DNA of 64,000 bases from Stigmatella ashevillena (GTDB lineage Bacteria > Myxococcota > Myxococcia > Myxococcales > Myxococcaceae). The stretch is taken from contig NZ_JAQNDM010000002.1 of assembly GCF_028368975.1 (NCBI RefSeq), forward strand, positions 3,838,425 through 3,902,424. The letters run 5' to 3'. Shown in pieces: positions 37,100-48,309 of the stretch; positions within the stretch are counted from its first letter, which is position 1; each line of letters opens with the position of its first letter. A program made the translations under genes and the position numbers. The notes under the pieces were generated by a model, which did no database searches, had not been told where the DNA came from, and was given only the letters and a program-made list of their open reading frames with translations.

Positions 37100-38559
37100 G
37101 CGTCCCCTCCTTTCAAGTGTCCAGAGGTCATCCGCGCGGCGAAGTGGCCCGAGAGCATGACCATCGGCACCCCACCGCCCGGGTGTGTTCCTCCCCCCAC
37201 GAAAAACAAGCCCGGCGAGGAGCCGCGGATGCGGGGCCGCCGGAACGCCCCGAACTTGCCGTGCGGCAGGAAACCGTAAATGGAGCCGCCCGGAGCCCCT
37301 TGCGCCGCCCAGTCCACCGGCGTGCGCTGCCCCAGCACCTTCACCCGCCCCTTCAGCTCCGGGAAGTGCGCGTACAACTTCTCGAACACCTGCGCGCGCA
37401 CCCGCTCGGCATGCCCGGTCCACGCCTCCGTCTCCCTCTCGGCCGCGGCCCGATCCGTCGGCAACGCGGGCGCGTTCACCATCACGAACAGTCCCGTGCG
37501 CCCCGGCGGCGCCATCGAGTCATCCGTGGCGCCCGGAGCGCACAGGTACACGGTCGGATCCGTGGCCAGCCGCCCGGAAAACAGCTCGTTGAACTCGCGC
37601 CGGTAGTCCCGGCCAAAGAGCACGGTGTGGTGGGGCACGGAGGGATGGCCCGCCACCTCCAGCAACAGCACGACGCCCGAGAGCGCCAGAGGCTCTCCCT
37701 CCCGGTGCAGTGATGCGAGCGGATCGGCGTTCACCACCACGCTGTCATACGCCTCGGCCTCTCCCACGGGGCCCACGCGCCAGGTGCCCTGCGCGTCTTG
37801 CTCGTAGCGGGCCGGGGTGTTGAGCAGCACGTTCACCCCCTGGCGCCGCACCGCCTGCCCCAGCGCCTCCACCAGCGCGCCGATGCCTCCCCGCACGTGG
37901 TGCGTGCCGTAGGCCCGCTCGATGTGGGGAATGAGCGCGAAGGCCGCGCTGGCCTCATAAGGCGAGGCGCCCGTGTACGTGGCGAAGCGGCCCACGAACT
38001 GCTGCAAGTGCTCCGTCTTGAAGTGCCGCTCGGCCAGGTCATGCAGCGTGGACAGCCTCAGCCCGGCCCGCACCGCGCCCAGGCCCCGCCGCGCCACGCG
38101 TGCCATGAAACCCGGCATCCCCTCATAGGGGGCTTCCAGGTAAGGCTCGCCCGCCGCTTGGTGGATGGCCTCCGCCTCCTTATAAAAGGATAGGACGCCA
38201 TACCGCTCGCTGGGCCGCAGCTCTCCGGCACTGTCCGCCATGCGCTCCAGGTCCTTGTAGGCCGTGAAGACGCACCCATCCCCGAAGCGGTACACGCACT
38301 GCCGCTCCAGCTCCAGGAAGGGGGGGAGAAGATCCACCGCCCCCAGCGCCTCGAAGGTGCCCCGCACCAGGTGCGGCAACGTCAGCAGCGTGGGGCCCGT
38401 GTCCAGGGTGATGCCCTCGAGGGTCACCCCCTGGGCCTTGCCCCCCAGGGTGGGGCCGCGCTCGAAGAGGGTGACGTCATGCCCCTCCTTCGCCAGCAGC
38501 CCGGCGGCCGTCAGGCCCCCGATGCCTCCTCCAATCACCGCGATGCGGTGGCGCCTCAT
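37096..38559 (-). CDS. crtD: Carotenoid 3,4-desaturase-like FAD enzyme (CrtD)
   Basis: A 487-residue member of the CrtI/CrtD family. The FAD-binding GXGXXG motif is IAVIGGGIGGLTAAGLLA near residue 10, and the C-terminal FAD motif is GLFFVGGGTHPGGGVPMVM. The ATG at 38559 with GGGAG upstream is preferred to a GTG two codons earlier. Position after crtB and before crtC, and the hydroxylating context, favour a methoxy/hydroxyneurosporene-type 3,4-desaturase. The alternative is a second phytoene/carotene desaturase (CrtIa-like). Sequence alone does not settle which. Confidence 0.82.
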   Translation of the reverse strand: MRRHRIAVIGGGIGGLTAAGLLAKEGHDVTLFERGPTLGGKAQGVTLEGITLDTGPTLLTLPHLVRGTFEALGAVDLLPPFLELERQCVYRFGDGCVFTAYKDLERMADSAGELRPSERYGVLSFYKEAEAIHQAAGEPYLEAPYEGMPGFMARVARRGLGAVRAGLRLSTLHDLAERHFKTEHLQQFVGRFATYTGASPYEASAAFALIPHIERAYGTHHVRGGIGALVEALGQAVRRQGVNVLLNTPARYEQDAQGTWRVGPVGEAEAYDSVVVNADPLASLHREGEPLALSGVVLLLEVAGHPSVPHHTVLFGRDYRREFNELFSGRLATDPTVYLCAPGATDDSMAPPGRTGLFVMVNAPALPTDRAAAERETEAWTGHAERVRAQVFEKLYAHFPELKGRVKVLGQRTPVDWAAQGAPGGSIYGFLPHGKFGAFRRPRIRGSSPGLFFVGGGTHPGGGVPMVMLSGHFAARMTSGHLKGGDA

Positions 38560-38587
38560 CTCCACTCTCCCGGTGCCGTATCGTCGC

Positions 38588-39598
38588 TCATCCCTGAATC
38601 CCTGTCGGAAGCAGCGGCCCCTGCGCGCCGCCCGAGGACAAGGGCATCACCGCCGCGGGCCGGACCATGGCCGCCAGGGCCAGCGCCAGCTTGCGGCGGC
38701 CCGGGACATAGGCCCGCGCACTGAACACGTCGTAGTCCCGCGCCTCGATGACGCGCAGGATGTCTCCGTAGATGCCGCCCATCAGCCGCACCATGCGGCG
38801 GCTGCCCAGCCCCTGGAGGTAGGGAAGCCCCGCGGCCGCGCTCGCGTAGTAGCCCCGGGCCCGGCTGATCTGAAAGCGCATGAAGCTCCGCCACCGGTCC
38901 TCGACGCGGCCCGAGCGCAGGTCCTCCTCGGAGAGCCCGAAAGAGGCCAGCTCCGAGCTGGGCAGGTACACCCGGCCCCGCTCCAGGTCCTCCCGCACGT
39001 CGCGCAGGATGTTGGTCAGTTGCATGCCCCGGCCCAGATCCGCCGCGTGGGCCACGGCGCGCTCATCCGTGCACCCCAGCACCGGGGTGAGCATCAGCCC
39101 CACCACGCCCGCGACCCGGTAGCAGTACAAGTCCAGCTCCTCGAAGGTGGCGTAGCGGTGCTTCGTCAGGTCCATCTCCATGCCGGAGATGAGATCCTGG
39201 AAGGGCTGCTCGGGGATCCGGAAGCGGTGGATGCAGTGCTTGAGGGCGGCGAACTCTCCCTCGTGCCAGGAGGACTGCGCCTGGGCGCTCATCAGCCGCT
39301 GCGCGGGAGACTCCAGGCCGGGTGCCGCCAGCTCCGGCATGGGCAGGTACACCTCGGCCACCCGCTGCCGCGCCCGCTCCAGCCGCGACTTCAGGTCCTC
39401 CGGTGCCCCGCCCTCACCGCCCTCATCCACCATGTCATCCAGCCGCCGACAGAAGGCGTACAGCGCGAAGGCCGCCTTGCGGCGCTCGCCAAACAACAGG
39501 TACGAGGCGAAGAAGAAGCTCTTGGCGTGGTGGCGCGTCACCTCGCGCGACCACCGGTACCCCTGGGAGACCAGGCGCGCATCCTCGTGCGAGTTCAT
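38588..39598 (-). CDS. crtB: Phytoene synthase CrtB
   Basis: A 336-residue enzyme that joins two geranylgeranyl diphosphates to make phytoene. The Asp-rich motifs are RRLDDMVDE and GRGMQLTNILRDVREDLERGRVYLP. HHAKSFFFASYLLFGERRKAAFALYAFCR is the typical N-terminal substrate pocket. The start at 39598 overlaps the crtI stop by 4 bp (39595-39598). A gap of about 28 bp leads to crtD. Confidence 0.93.
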   Translation of the reverse strand: MNSHEDARLVSQGYRWSREVTRHHAKSFFFASYLLFGERRKAAFALYAFCRRLDDMVDEGGEGGAPEDLKSRLERARQRVAEVYLPMPELAAPGLESPAQRLMSAQAQSSWHEGEFAALKHCIHRFRIPEQPFQDLISGMEMDLTKHRYATFEELDLYCYRVAGVVGLMLTPVLGCTDERAVAHAADLGRGMQLTNILRDVREDLERGRVYLPSSELASFGLSEEDLRSGRVEDRWRSFMRFQISRARGYYASAAAGLPYLQGLGSRRMVRLMGGIYGDILRVIEARDYDVFSARAYVPGRRKLALALAAMVRPAAVMPLSSGGAQGPLLPTGIQG

Positions 39599-41145
39599 GA
39601 CGCCAACCCCACGGGGGCCGGGACGGGGGCCGCTGGGGCCAGCGCCCACTGGCTCTGCTGGGCCCAGGCCAGCATGCGCTCCACCACCAGCCGCGCGGAG
39701 ATGAGCACCGTGGGCAGTCCGGTCCCAGGTTGCGTGGAGGCGCCCACGAAGAAGAGGTTCTTCACGCGCGCATCCTGGTTGGAGGGACGGAAGGGGCCAA
39801 TCTGGAAGAAGTTCTGCGCCAACCCGAACGCGCTGCCGTGCATCAGGTTGAAGGAAGACGCCCAGTCATCCGGCGTGAAGACGCGCTCCACCTCCACATC
39901 CCGCTCGAGGTCCGGGTAGCCCAGCTCCGCGAGGCGCTGGAACACCTTCGCCCGCACGCGGGGCCCCTCCACCTTCCAGTCCACCCCGGGGTTCTGGCGC
40001 GGCACCGGCACCAGCACGTACAGCGCATCCTTGCCGGGCGGCGCCAGGCTGGGGTCCATGCGCGAGGGCACGTTGAGGTAGAAGCTGGGATCTTCCGGCA
40101 CGCGAAAGCGCTCGAAGATGTCGTCGAAGGAGCCGCGGTAGTCCCGGCCAAACACGACGGTGTGCTGATCCAGCCCCTCGTACCGGCGCTTCAGCCCCAG
40201 GTAGAGCATGTAGCCACTGGAGGTGTAGCGCAGCGAGTCCTTGCGCTTCAGCGAGGTGGGGGCCCCTTCCAGGAGCTTCTCGTACACGTAGGGCAAGTCC
40301 GCGTTGCACAGCACCACGTCCGCCCGCACTACCCGCCCGCCCTCCAGCTCCACGCCCGTGGCGCGCGCCCCCTGCGTGAGGATGCGCCGCACCGGCGCGC
40401 CATAGTGCAGCCGCACGCCCTCTTCTCGCGCCACCCGCTCCAGGGCCCGGGGAATGGCATACAAGCCCCCTTGAGGAAACCAGATGCCCACGCCCAGCTC
40501 CGTGAAGGGCAGCAGGCCGTACACCGCCGGAGAGGCAAAGGGCGACACCCCCAGGTACATCGTCTGGAAGGTCATCGCCGCGCGCAGCCGCTCGTCCTGG
40601 AAGTAGCGGCTGACGTCCGAGTACATGCGGCGATGGGCCCGGACCTTGAAGATCTTCGCCAGCACGCCCGGCGAGAAGTAGTCCAGGATGCCCGCGTAGT
40701 TGCGCCCCACCAGGTGATCCAAGCTGGTCCGGTACTGCACGCGCCCCTGGGCCAGGAACGCCAGGTAGCGCTGGAAGCTGCCGGGCTCGAGCCGCTCCAG
40801 CTCCTGTCCCATGGCACACAGCTCGGAGGTGAAGGTGACATCCGAGCCGTCGCGGAAGTGGATGCGGTAGTTCGTCTTGCACCGCAGCAACGTCAGGTAG
40901 TCCTCGATGCGGCGGCCCAGCGCCCGGAAGGTCTCCTCGAACACCTCCGGCATCAGCACGATGGTGGGCCCCATGTCCCACGTGAAGCCATCTACCTGGA
41001 GCTGGTTGCAGCGTCCGCCCGGACCGTCTGTCTTCTCGAAGAGCTGGACGTCGAAGCCCTGGCGCGCCAGCCGGGCCGCGGCCGCCAACCCGCCCACGCC
41101 CGCGCCCACCACCACTGCCGCTGGCCTGCCCGCCTCGATGCCCAT
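39595..41145 (-). CDS. crtI: Phytoene desaturase CrtI (CrtIb/CarB type)
   Basis: A 516-residue FAD enzyme that introduces double bonds into phytoene. The dinucleotide fold VVVGAGVGGLAAAARLARQGF begins near residue 11, followed by EKTDGPGGRC. FTWDMGPTIVLMPEVFEETF and the C-terminal FFVGASTQPGTGLPTVLISA are CrtI hallmarks. The ATG at 41145 has GAGGA seven bases upstream. In Myxococcus the operon desaturase works together with an unlinked second desaturase (CarC). It is 10 bp after crtE. Confidence 0.92.
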   Translation of the reverse strand: MGIEAGRPAAVVVGAGVGGLAAAARLARQGFDVQLFEKTDGPGGRCNQLQVDGFTWDMGPTIVLMPEVFEETFRALGRRIEDYLTLLRCKTNYRIHFRDGSDVTFTSELCAMGQELERLEPGSFQRYLAFLAQGRVQYRTSLDHLVGRNYAGILDYFSPGVLAKIFKVRAHRRMYSDVSRYFQDERLRAAMTFQTMYLGVSPFASPAVYGLLPFTELGVGIWFPQGGLYAIPRALERVAREEGVRLHYGAPVRRILTQGARATGVELEGGRVVRADVVLCNADLPYVYEKLLEGAPTSLKRKDSLRYTSSGYMLYLGLKRRYEGLDQHTVVFGRDYRGSFDDIFERFRVPEDPSFYLNVPSRMDPSLAPPGKDALYVLVPVPRQNPGVDWKVEGPRVRAKVFQRLAELGYPDLERDVEVERVFTPDDWASSFNLMHGSAFGLAQNFFQIGPFRPSNQDARVKNLFFVGASTQPGTGLPTVLISARLVVERMLAWAQQSQWALAPAAPVPAPVGLAS

Positions 41146-41155
41146 GGTTCGTTCC

Positions 41156-42256
41156 TCAGGCGGCACGGTGCGCCAGCCGGGTGATGAGATTGTCCAGCAC
41201 CTCGCGCATCCCGCCGCCGTCCGGCAGCGCCCGCAGGGAAAGGCGCGCCACACGCGAGGAGCGCTCCACCATCCGCTCGCACGCGGTACGGCCTCCCCAC
41301 CGCTCCACCAACTCTCGCGCACGGCTCAGCGCCGCGTCGTCCTTCTCCGGCGCGGGCAGCGCCCACAGCCGCTCCAGCTCCGCGCGGCCCTCGGGACAGG
41401 CCCGCGCATACGCGGCCAGCACCGGGAAGGTGCGCTTGCCCTGGGAGAAGTCACTGTCCCCCGCCTTGCCCGACATGCGCGCATCCCCGAACAGGCCGAG
41501 CACATCGTCCCGCAGCTGATAGGCCAGCCCTCCGTAGCGCCCCACCCGCTCCAGCCCCTGGCACAGCCCCTCGTCGGCCTCCGCCAGGATCGCCCCACAC
41601 ACCAGCGGGGCGCTGAAGCCATAGCGTGCCGTCTTCAGGTGGGCCACGCGCAGCGACTGGAACAGCCCCACATCCGCCAGCGCCGCCCGCGACAGGTCCA
41701 GGTCCAGGTACTGCCCCGCCGCGGTGTGCCGGCACACCGCCAGATAATACTGACAGGCCTTCGCGGCCCCCCTCAGGCCCGAGCCCAGCATGGCCTCCAT
41801 GGCGCGGGCGAAGAGGTGGTCTCCCACCACCACCGCCAGGTCCTCGCCCGCCCGGCCAGGGGCCAGCAGGTGGTGGAGCGCCGCGCCTCCTCGGCGCAGA
41901 TCCGCCCGGTCAGCCACATCGTCATGAATCAGGAGGAAGGTATGGAGCAGCTCCAACCCCGCCGCGAACTGCCACAGCCCCGCGGGCACCCCCGTGGACT
42001 CGCGCGCCAGGCTGTAGCCCGCCACCACCAACACGGGGCGCAAGCGCTTGGCAGGCCGCAAGGCATACGCCCGGGTGCGCACCATGGCCTGCTTCCACCG
42101 GTCATCCAGGCCGGCCTCGTCCGGCAGCTCGAACAGTTCGGCCAGGGACGCTTCGATTTGCTCCTGCACCAGTTGGAGCCACGTCAGATCAGGCCGAGCC
42201 ACATTCAGCGAGGGCCCCAGTCTGGGAGCAGCCACCGAAGCAAAAGGGTGAGCCAT
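41156..42256 (-). CDS. crtE: Geranylgeranyl diphosphate synthase CrtE
   Basis: A 366-residue isoprenyl diphosphate synthase, first gene of the operon. The first Asp-rich motif is HDDVADRAD (DDVAD 112-116). The second is YQLRDDVLGLFGD. LRPAKRLRPVLVV carries the substrate-binding Lys/Arg. The ATG at 42256 with GGAGG eight bases upstream is chosen over a much longer open frame. It makes C20 diphosphate for phytoene synthesis. The predicted promoter begins about 40 bp upstream. Confidence 0.92.
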   Translation of the reverse strand: MAHPFASVAAPRLGPSLNVARPDLTWLQLVQEQIEASLAELFELPDEAGLDDRWKQAMVRTRAYALRPAKRLRPVLVVAGYSLARESTGVPAGLWQFAAGLELLHTFLLIHDDVADRADLRRGGAALHHLLAPGRAGEDLAVVVGDHLFARAMEAMLGSGLRGAAKACQYYLAVCRHTAAGQYLDLDLSRAALADVGLFQSLRVAHLKTARYGFSAPLVCGAILAEADEGLCQGLERVGRYGGLAYQLRDDVLGLFGDARMSGKAGDSDFSQGKRTFPVLAAYARACPEGRAELERLWALPAPEKDDAALSRARELVERWGGRTACERMVERSSRVARLSLRALPDGGGMREVLDNLITRLAHRAA

Positions 42257-42295
42257 GGGGCCATCCTCCACGCGCGTAGGGGCGATTCTTCTCAG

Positions 42296-42324
42296 AGGTA
42301 GCGTTTGCACACACACTTTGTCAA
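42296..42324 (-). promoter_or_regulatory. Predicted sigma-A-type promoter of the carotenoid operon
   Basis: Read on the minus strand: TTGACA at 42324-42319, a 17-bp spacer, and CTACCT at 42301-42296 (or TACCTC with an 18-bp spacer). This would start transcription about 30 bases before the crtE ATG. The -35 element is perfect and the -10 is weak, as expected for a regulated promoter. A tentative opposite promoter (TTGCAC at 42305-42310, then TATGTT at 42328-42333) would serve the divergent redoxin-like gene. Confidence 0.65.
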
Positions 42325-42363
42325 GACTATGTTCAAGGTTTGTTGCACCTTTGTTCAAAGGAG
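42320..42363. promoter_or_regulatory. Probable CarA/CarH operator: four 11-bp repeats
   Basis: Plus-strand units follow each other at exactly 11 bp: GTCAAGACTAT (42320), GTTCAAGGTTT (42331), GTTGCACCTTT (42342) and GTTCAAAGGAG (42353). The last spans the palindrome CCTTTGTTCAAAGG (42348-42361). CarH-type tetramers are known to bind 11-bp direct repeats, and the Myxococcus CarA operator is a palindrome upstream of the carB -35. Here the first unit covers the -35 element and the last runs into the ribosome site of the divergent gene. Assignment to CarA/CarH is inferred from position and period. Confidence 0.65.
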
Positions 42364-42368
42364 CTCCC

Positions 42369-42917
42369 ATGAAGACGTGGCTCACGACGGCGTTGGCGGT
42401 GACCCTGGTCACGGGAGGCGCGCGAGCCCAGCAGCCTTCCGGTGCCATGGATGCCAGCTTGAGGAACTCGGAGGGGTCGCCCGTGCGGCTGTCCCGCTGG
42501 AGGGGCAAGCCCGTCATCCTGTTCTACGAGGACAAGGACTCGGTGAACCTCAATGCCCCGCTCAAGGAGCGCCTCTTCGAGCTGGCCCGCGAGCGGGGAC
42601 TCCAGGAGTCCGCCTGGGTGGTGGCGGTGGCCAATCTGGAGAAGTTCAACTTCTTCCCCGCCCGGCAGATTGCCCTCTCCTATGTGAAGGATGAGGAGAA
42701 GAAGGCGGGGGTGCCCATCCTCGTGGACCTGGAAGGCACGCTGGGCAAGGCGCCCTGGAAGCTGCCCATGAAGACCTCCACGGTGATGTTGCTGGATGCC
42801 GAGGGCACCCTGCTCTACCGCTACTCGGGCCGCATGGCGGAAAAGGACATCGAACTGTTCATCGCTTTGCTGGCACGGCTGGTGGGTGTCGACCTGGAAA
42901 CCGAAGCGCGGATTTAA
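42369..42917 (+). CDS. Exported redoxin/thioredoxin-fold protein without CxxC
   Basis: A 182-residue protein with a signal peptide (MKTWLTTALAVTLVTGGARA). The mature part has a thioredoxin-like outline (SEGSPVRLSRWRGKPVILFY, then VPILVDLEGTLGKAP, STVMLLDAEGTLLYRYSG), but the position of the catalytic CxxC is EDKDS, so it cannot act as a dithiol oxidoreductase. It resembles YtfJ-like envelope proteins. GGAG lies five bases before the ATG. It is divergent from crtE and shares the CarA/CarH operator region, so light or B12 control is possible. Confidence 0.75.
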   Translation: MKTWLTTALAVTLVTGGARAQQPSGAMDASLRNSEGSPVRLSRWRGKPVILFYEDKDSVNLNAPLKERLFELARERGLQESAWVVAVANLEKFNFFPARQIALSYVKDEEKKAGVPILVDLEGTLGKAPWKLPMKTSTVMLLDAEGTLLYRYSGRMAEKDIELFIALLARLVGVDLETEARI

Positions 42918-42963
42918 AGACAGCCCCTCCGCGCCCTGGGCTCCGCAGGGGGGAGCTGGGCTT

Positions 42964-42985
42964 GTTCAAGGTTTGTTGTACTCCG
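42964..42985 (+). promoter_or_regulatory. Second copy of the carotenoid operator motif
   Basis: GTTCAAGGTTT then GTTGTACTCCG, two 11-bp units in register. The first 15 bases (GTTCAAGGTTTGTTG) are identical to 42331-42345. It lies in the 304-bp gap between the redoxin-like gene and the hybrid kinase, about 240 bp before the kinase start. No convincing -35/-10 pair was found close by. The rest of the gap shows GC-rich sequence without a supported gene. Confidence 0.5.
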
Positions 42986-43221
42986 TGCATTCTGCTCACG
43001 GTTGGAACGTGAACATTGAACAGAGCCTCTTCAGCGCACCTCCTCTCCGCGCGGGCGAGCGCTCGGCGTCACGAGGGCCCAGGGTGCAGCGCTACCCTCT
43101 GGTGAGGCGTGCGGCCACCACGCATGCCCCCGGCTTGTGTGTTGAGCCATCGTGCCCCAGGGGGCGTGCCTTTGCCCGGAGTGCGCCTCCTCGATACGGT
43201 GGACCCCTTCGAGGCCTTTGA

Positions 43222-46857
<3,636 letters not shown>

Positions 46858-46862
46858 GCACG

Positions 46863-46878
46863 GAGGGCTTCCGCCCTC
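46863..46878. terminator. Bidirectional hairpin between convergent genes
   Basis: GAGGGC and GCCCTC around TTCC, placed exactly between the stop of the hybrid kinase (46857) and the stop of the HxlR regulator (46882). The position supports a shared terminator, though there is no T-run. Confidence 0.6.
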
Positions 46879-46881
46879 TGT

Positions 46882-47304
46882 TCATGACGAGGTCCGCCGG
46901 GAGCCCTGTCGCGTCCGCGCCTCCATGATCCGGGGCATGCTCTCTTCAATCCAATCGGTGAGCGCCTCCACGTGATCGGCCACCTCCCGGCCCATGGGGG
47001 TGAGGCTGTAATCCACGCGGGGAGGAATGACCGGATACGACTCGCGCAGCACGAAGCCGTCGTCCTCCAGCGCGTGAAGCGTCTGAGCCAGCATCTTCTC
47101 GCTCACCCCCGCCACCTTCCGCCGCAGCTCGCTGAAGCGGTGCGTGTCCTCCAACAGGGCGACCAGCACCAGCACCCCCCAGCGGCTGGTCACATGTTCG
47201 AGAACCCCCCGGGAAGGACACTCCACCGCATAGAGATCCCCCCGCTGCGCCGCCCGCTTCGCCAGGGCCTGGGCCAGATGTCGTCCGCGCTTGCTCACCG
47301 TCAT
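46882..47304 (-). CDS. HxlR-family regulator (QorR-like)
   Basis: A 140-residue winged-helix protein. VECPSRGVLEHVTSRWGVLVLVALLEDTHRFSELRRKVAGVSEKML, then LEDDGFVLRE, is the HxlR core; the Cys near residue 29 is the one that senses thiol or quinone stress in QorR-type members. It is divergent from an NAD(P)H:quinone oxidoreductase-like gene, the usual QorR/QorB layout. An inverted repeat lies between them. It probably represses both genes until oxidised. Confidence 0.85.
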   Translation of the reverse strand: MTVSKRGRHLAQALAKRAAQRGDLYAVECPSRGVLEHVTSRWGVLVLVALLEDTHRFSELRRKVAGVSEKMLAQTLHALEDDGFVLRESYPVIPPRVDYSLTPMGREVADHVEALTDWIEESMPRIMEARTRQGSRRTSS

Positions 47305-47330
47305 GACAGTAGCTTACCTGAAAGTGGGTA

Positions 47331-47345
47331 CTTACCAAAAGTAAG
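47331..47345. promoter_or_regulatory. Inverted repeat between regulator and oxidoreductase
   Basis: CTTAC and GTAAG around CAAAA, with two more TTAC/GTAC-like half-sites just upstream (47314-47332). It lies in the 107-bp divergent gap and is a plausible HxlR operator. Confidence 0.45.
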
Positions 47346-47411
47346 TGACGCCGTTACGGTGTGGGGACATCGCCGTTCAACGCCGTGCACACCGTGGGAA
47401 ATGGACCCCTT

Positions 47412-48266
47412 ATGATTCTCGTTACTGGAGCCACTGGAAAGCTTGGCCGTCTCGTCGTCGAGGGACTGCTCAAGCAGATCCCCGCACAACAGCTCGCCAT
47501 TGCCGTACGCAATCCCGAGAAGGCCTCGGACTTCGCGGCGCGCGGCGTCCAGGTGCGCCGGGCGGACTACAGCCAGCCGGACACCCTGCAGAGCGCCTTC
47601 GCCGGGGTGGAGAAAGTGCTGCTCATCTCTTCCAACGAAGTGGGCCAACGGTTGGAGCAACACCGGGCCGCGGTGGCCGCCGCCAAGAAGGCAGGGGTCC
47701 GCTTGTTGGCCTACACCAGCATCCTGCACGCGGACACGTCGGGTCTGGCGCTCGCCGCGGAGCACAAGGGCACCGAGGAGCTGATCCGCGCCTCGGGCAT
47801 TCCCTTCGTCTTCCTCCGCAACGGCTGGTACACCGAGAACTACACCGAGAACTTGGCGCCTGCCCTGGCCCATGGCGCCATCGTGGGGAGCTCCGGCGAG
47901 GGCCGCATCGCCGTCGCCACCCGGGCCGACTACGCGGCGGCGGCGGTCGCGGTGCTCACCCGCCCGGGGCACGAGAACAAGATCTACGAGTTGGGGGGCG
48001 ACACCCCGCTGACCCTGACCGAGCTGGCCACCGAGGTCGCCCGCCAGACAGGCAAAGCCATCGTCTACAAGAACCTGCCCCCGGATCAGTACAAGGGCGT
48101 GCTCACCCAGGCCGGAGTGCCCGGACCTTTCGCCGGGGTGCTGGTGGACTCGGACCTGGGCGCCGCCCGGGGGGAGCTGAACGACACCTCGGGAGAGCTG
48201 CGGCGCCTCATCGGGCGGCCGACCACGCCGCTCGCGGACGCCGTCGCCGCAGTCCTCCCGCGCTGA
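47412..48266 (+). CDS. NmrA/SDR-type NAD(P)H:quinone oxidoreductase (QorB-like)
   Basis: A 284-residue atypical SDR. The nucleotide motif is MILVTGATGKLGRLVVEGLL. RNPEKASDFAARGVQVRRADY fits NADPH recognition, and LRNGWYTENYTENL is characteristic of QorB/YtfG quinone oxidoreductases. The ATG at 47412 is chosen over one 51 bp upstream. It would reduce quinones to lower oxidative stress. It is probably controlled by the divergent HxlR protein. Confidence 0.85.
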   Translation: MILVTGATGKLGRLVVEGLLKQIPAQQLAIAVRNPEKASDFAARGVQVRRADYSQPDTLQSAFAGVEKVLLISSNEVGQRLEQHRAAVAAAKKAGVRLLAYTSILHADTSGLALAAEHKGTEELIRASGIPFVFLRNGWYTENYTENLAPALAHGAIVGSSGEGRIAVATRADYAAAAVAVLTRPGHENKIYELGGDTPLTLTELATEVARQTGKAIVYKNLPPDQYKGVLTQAGVPGPFAGVLVDSDLGAARGELNDTSGELRRLIGRPTTPLADAVAAVLPR

Positions 48267-48309
48267 GCCCGCGACACGGAGGCGGGAGCCCGTCAGGATA
48301 CCGGACACC

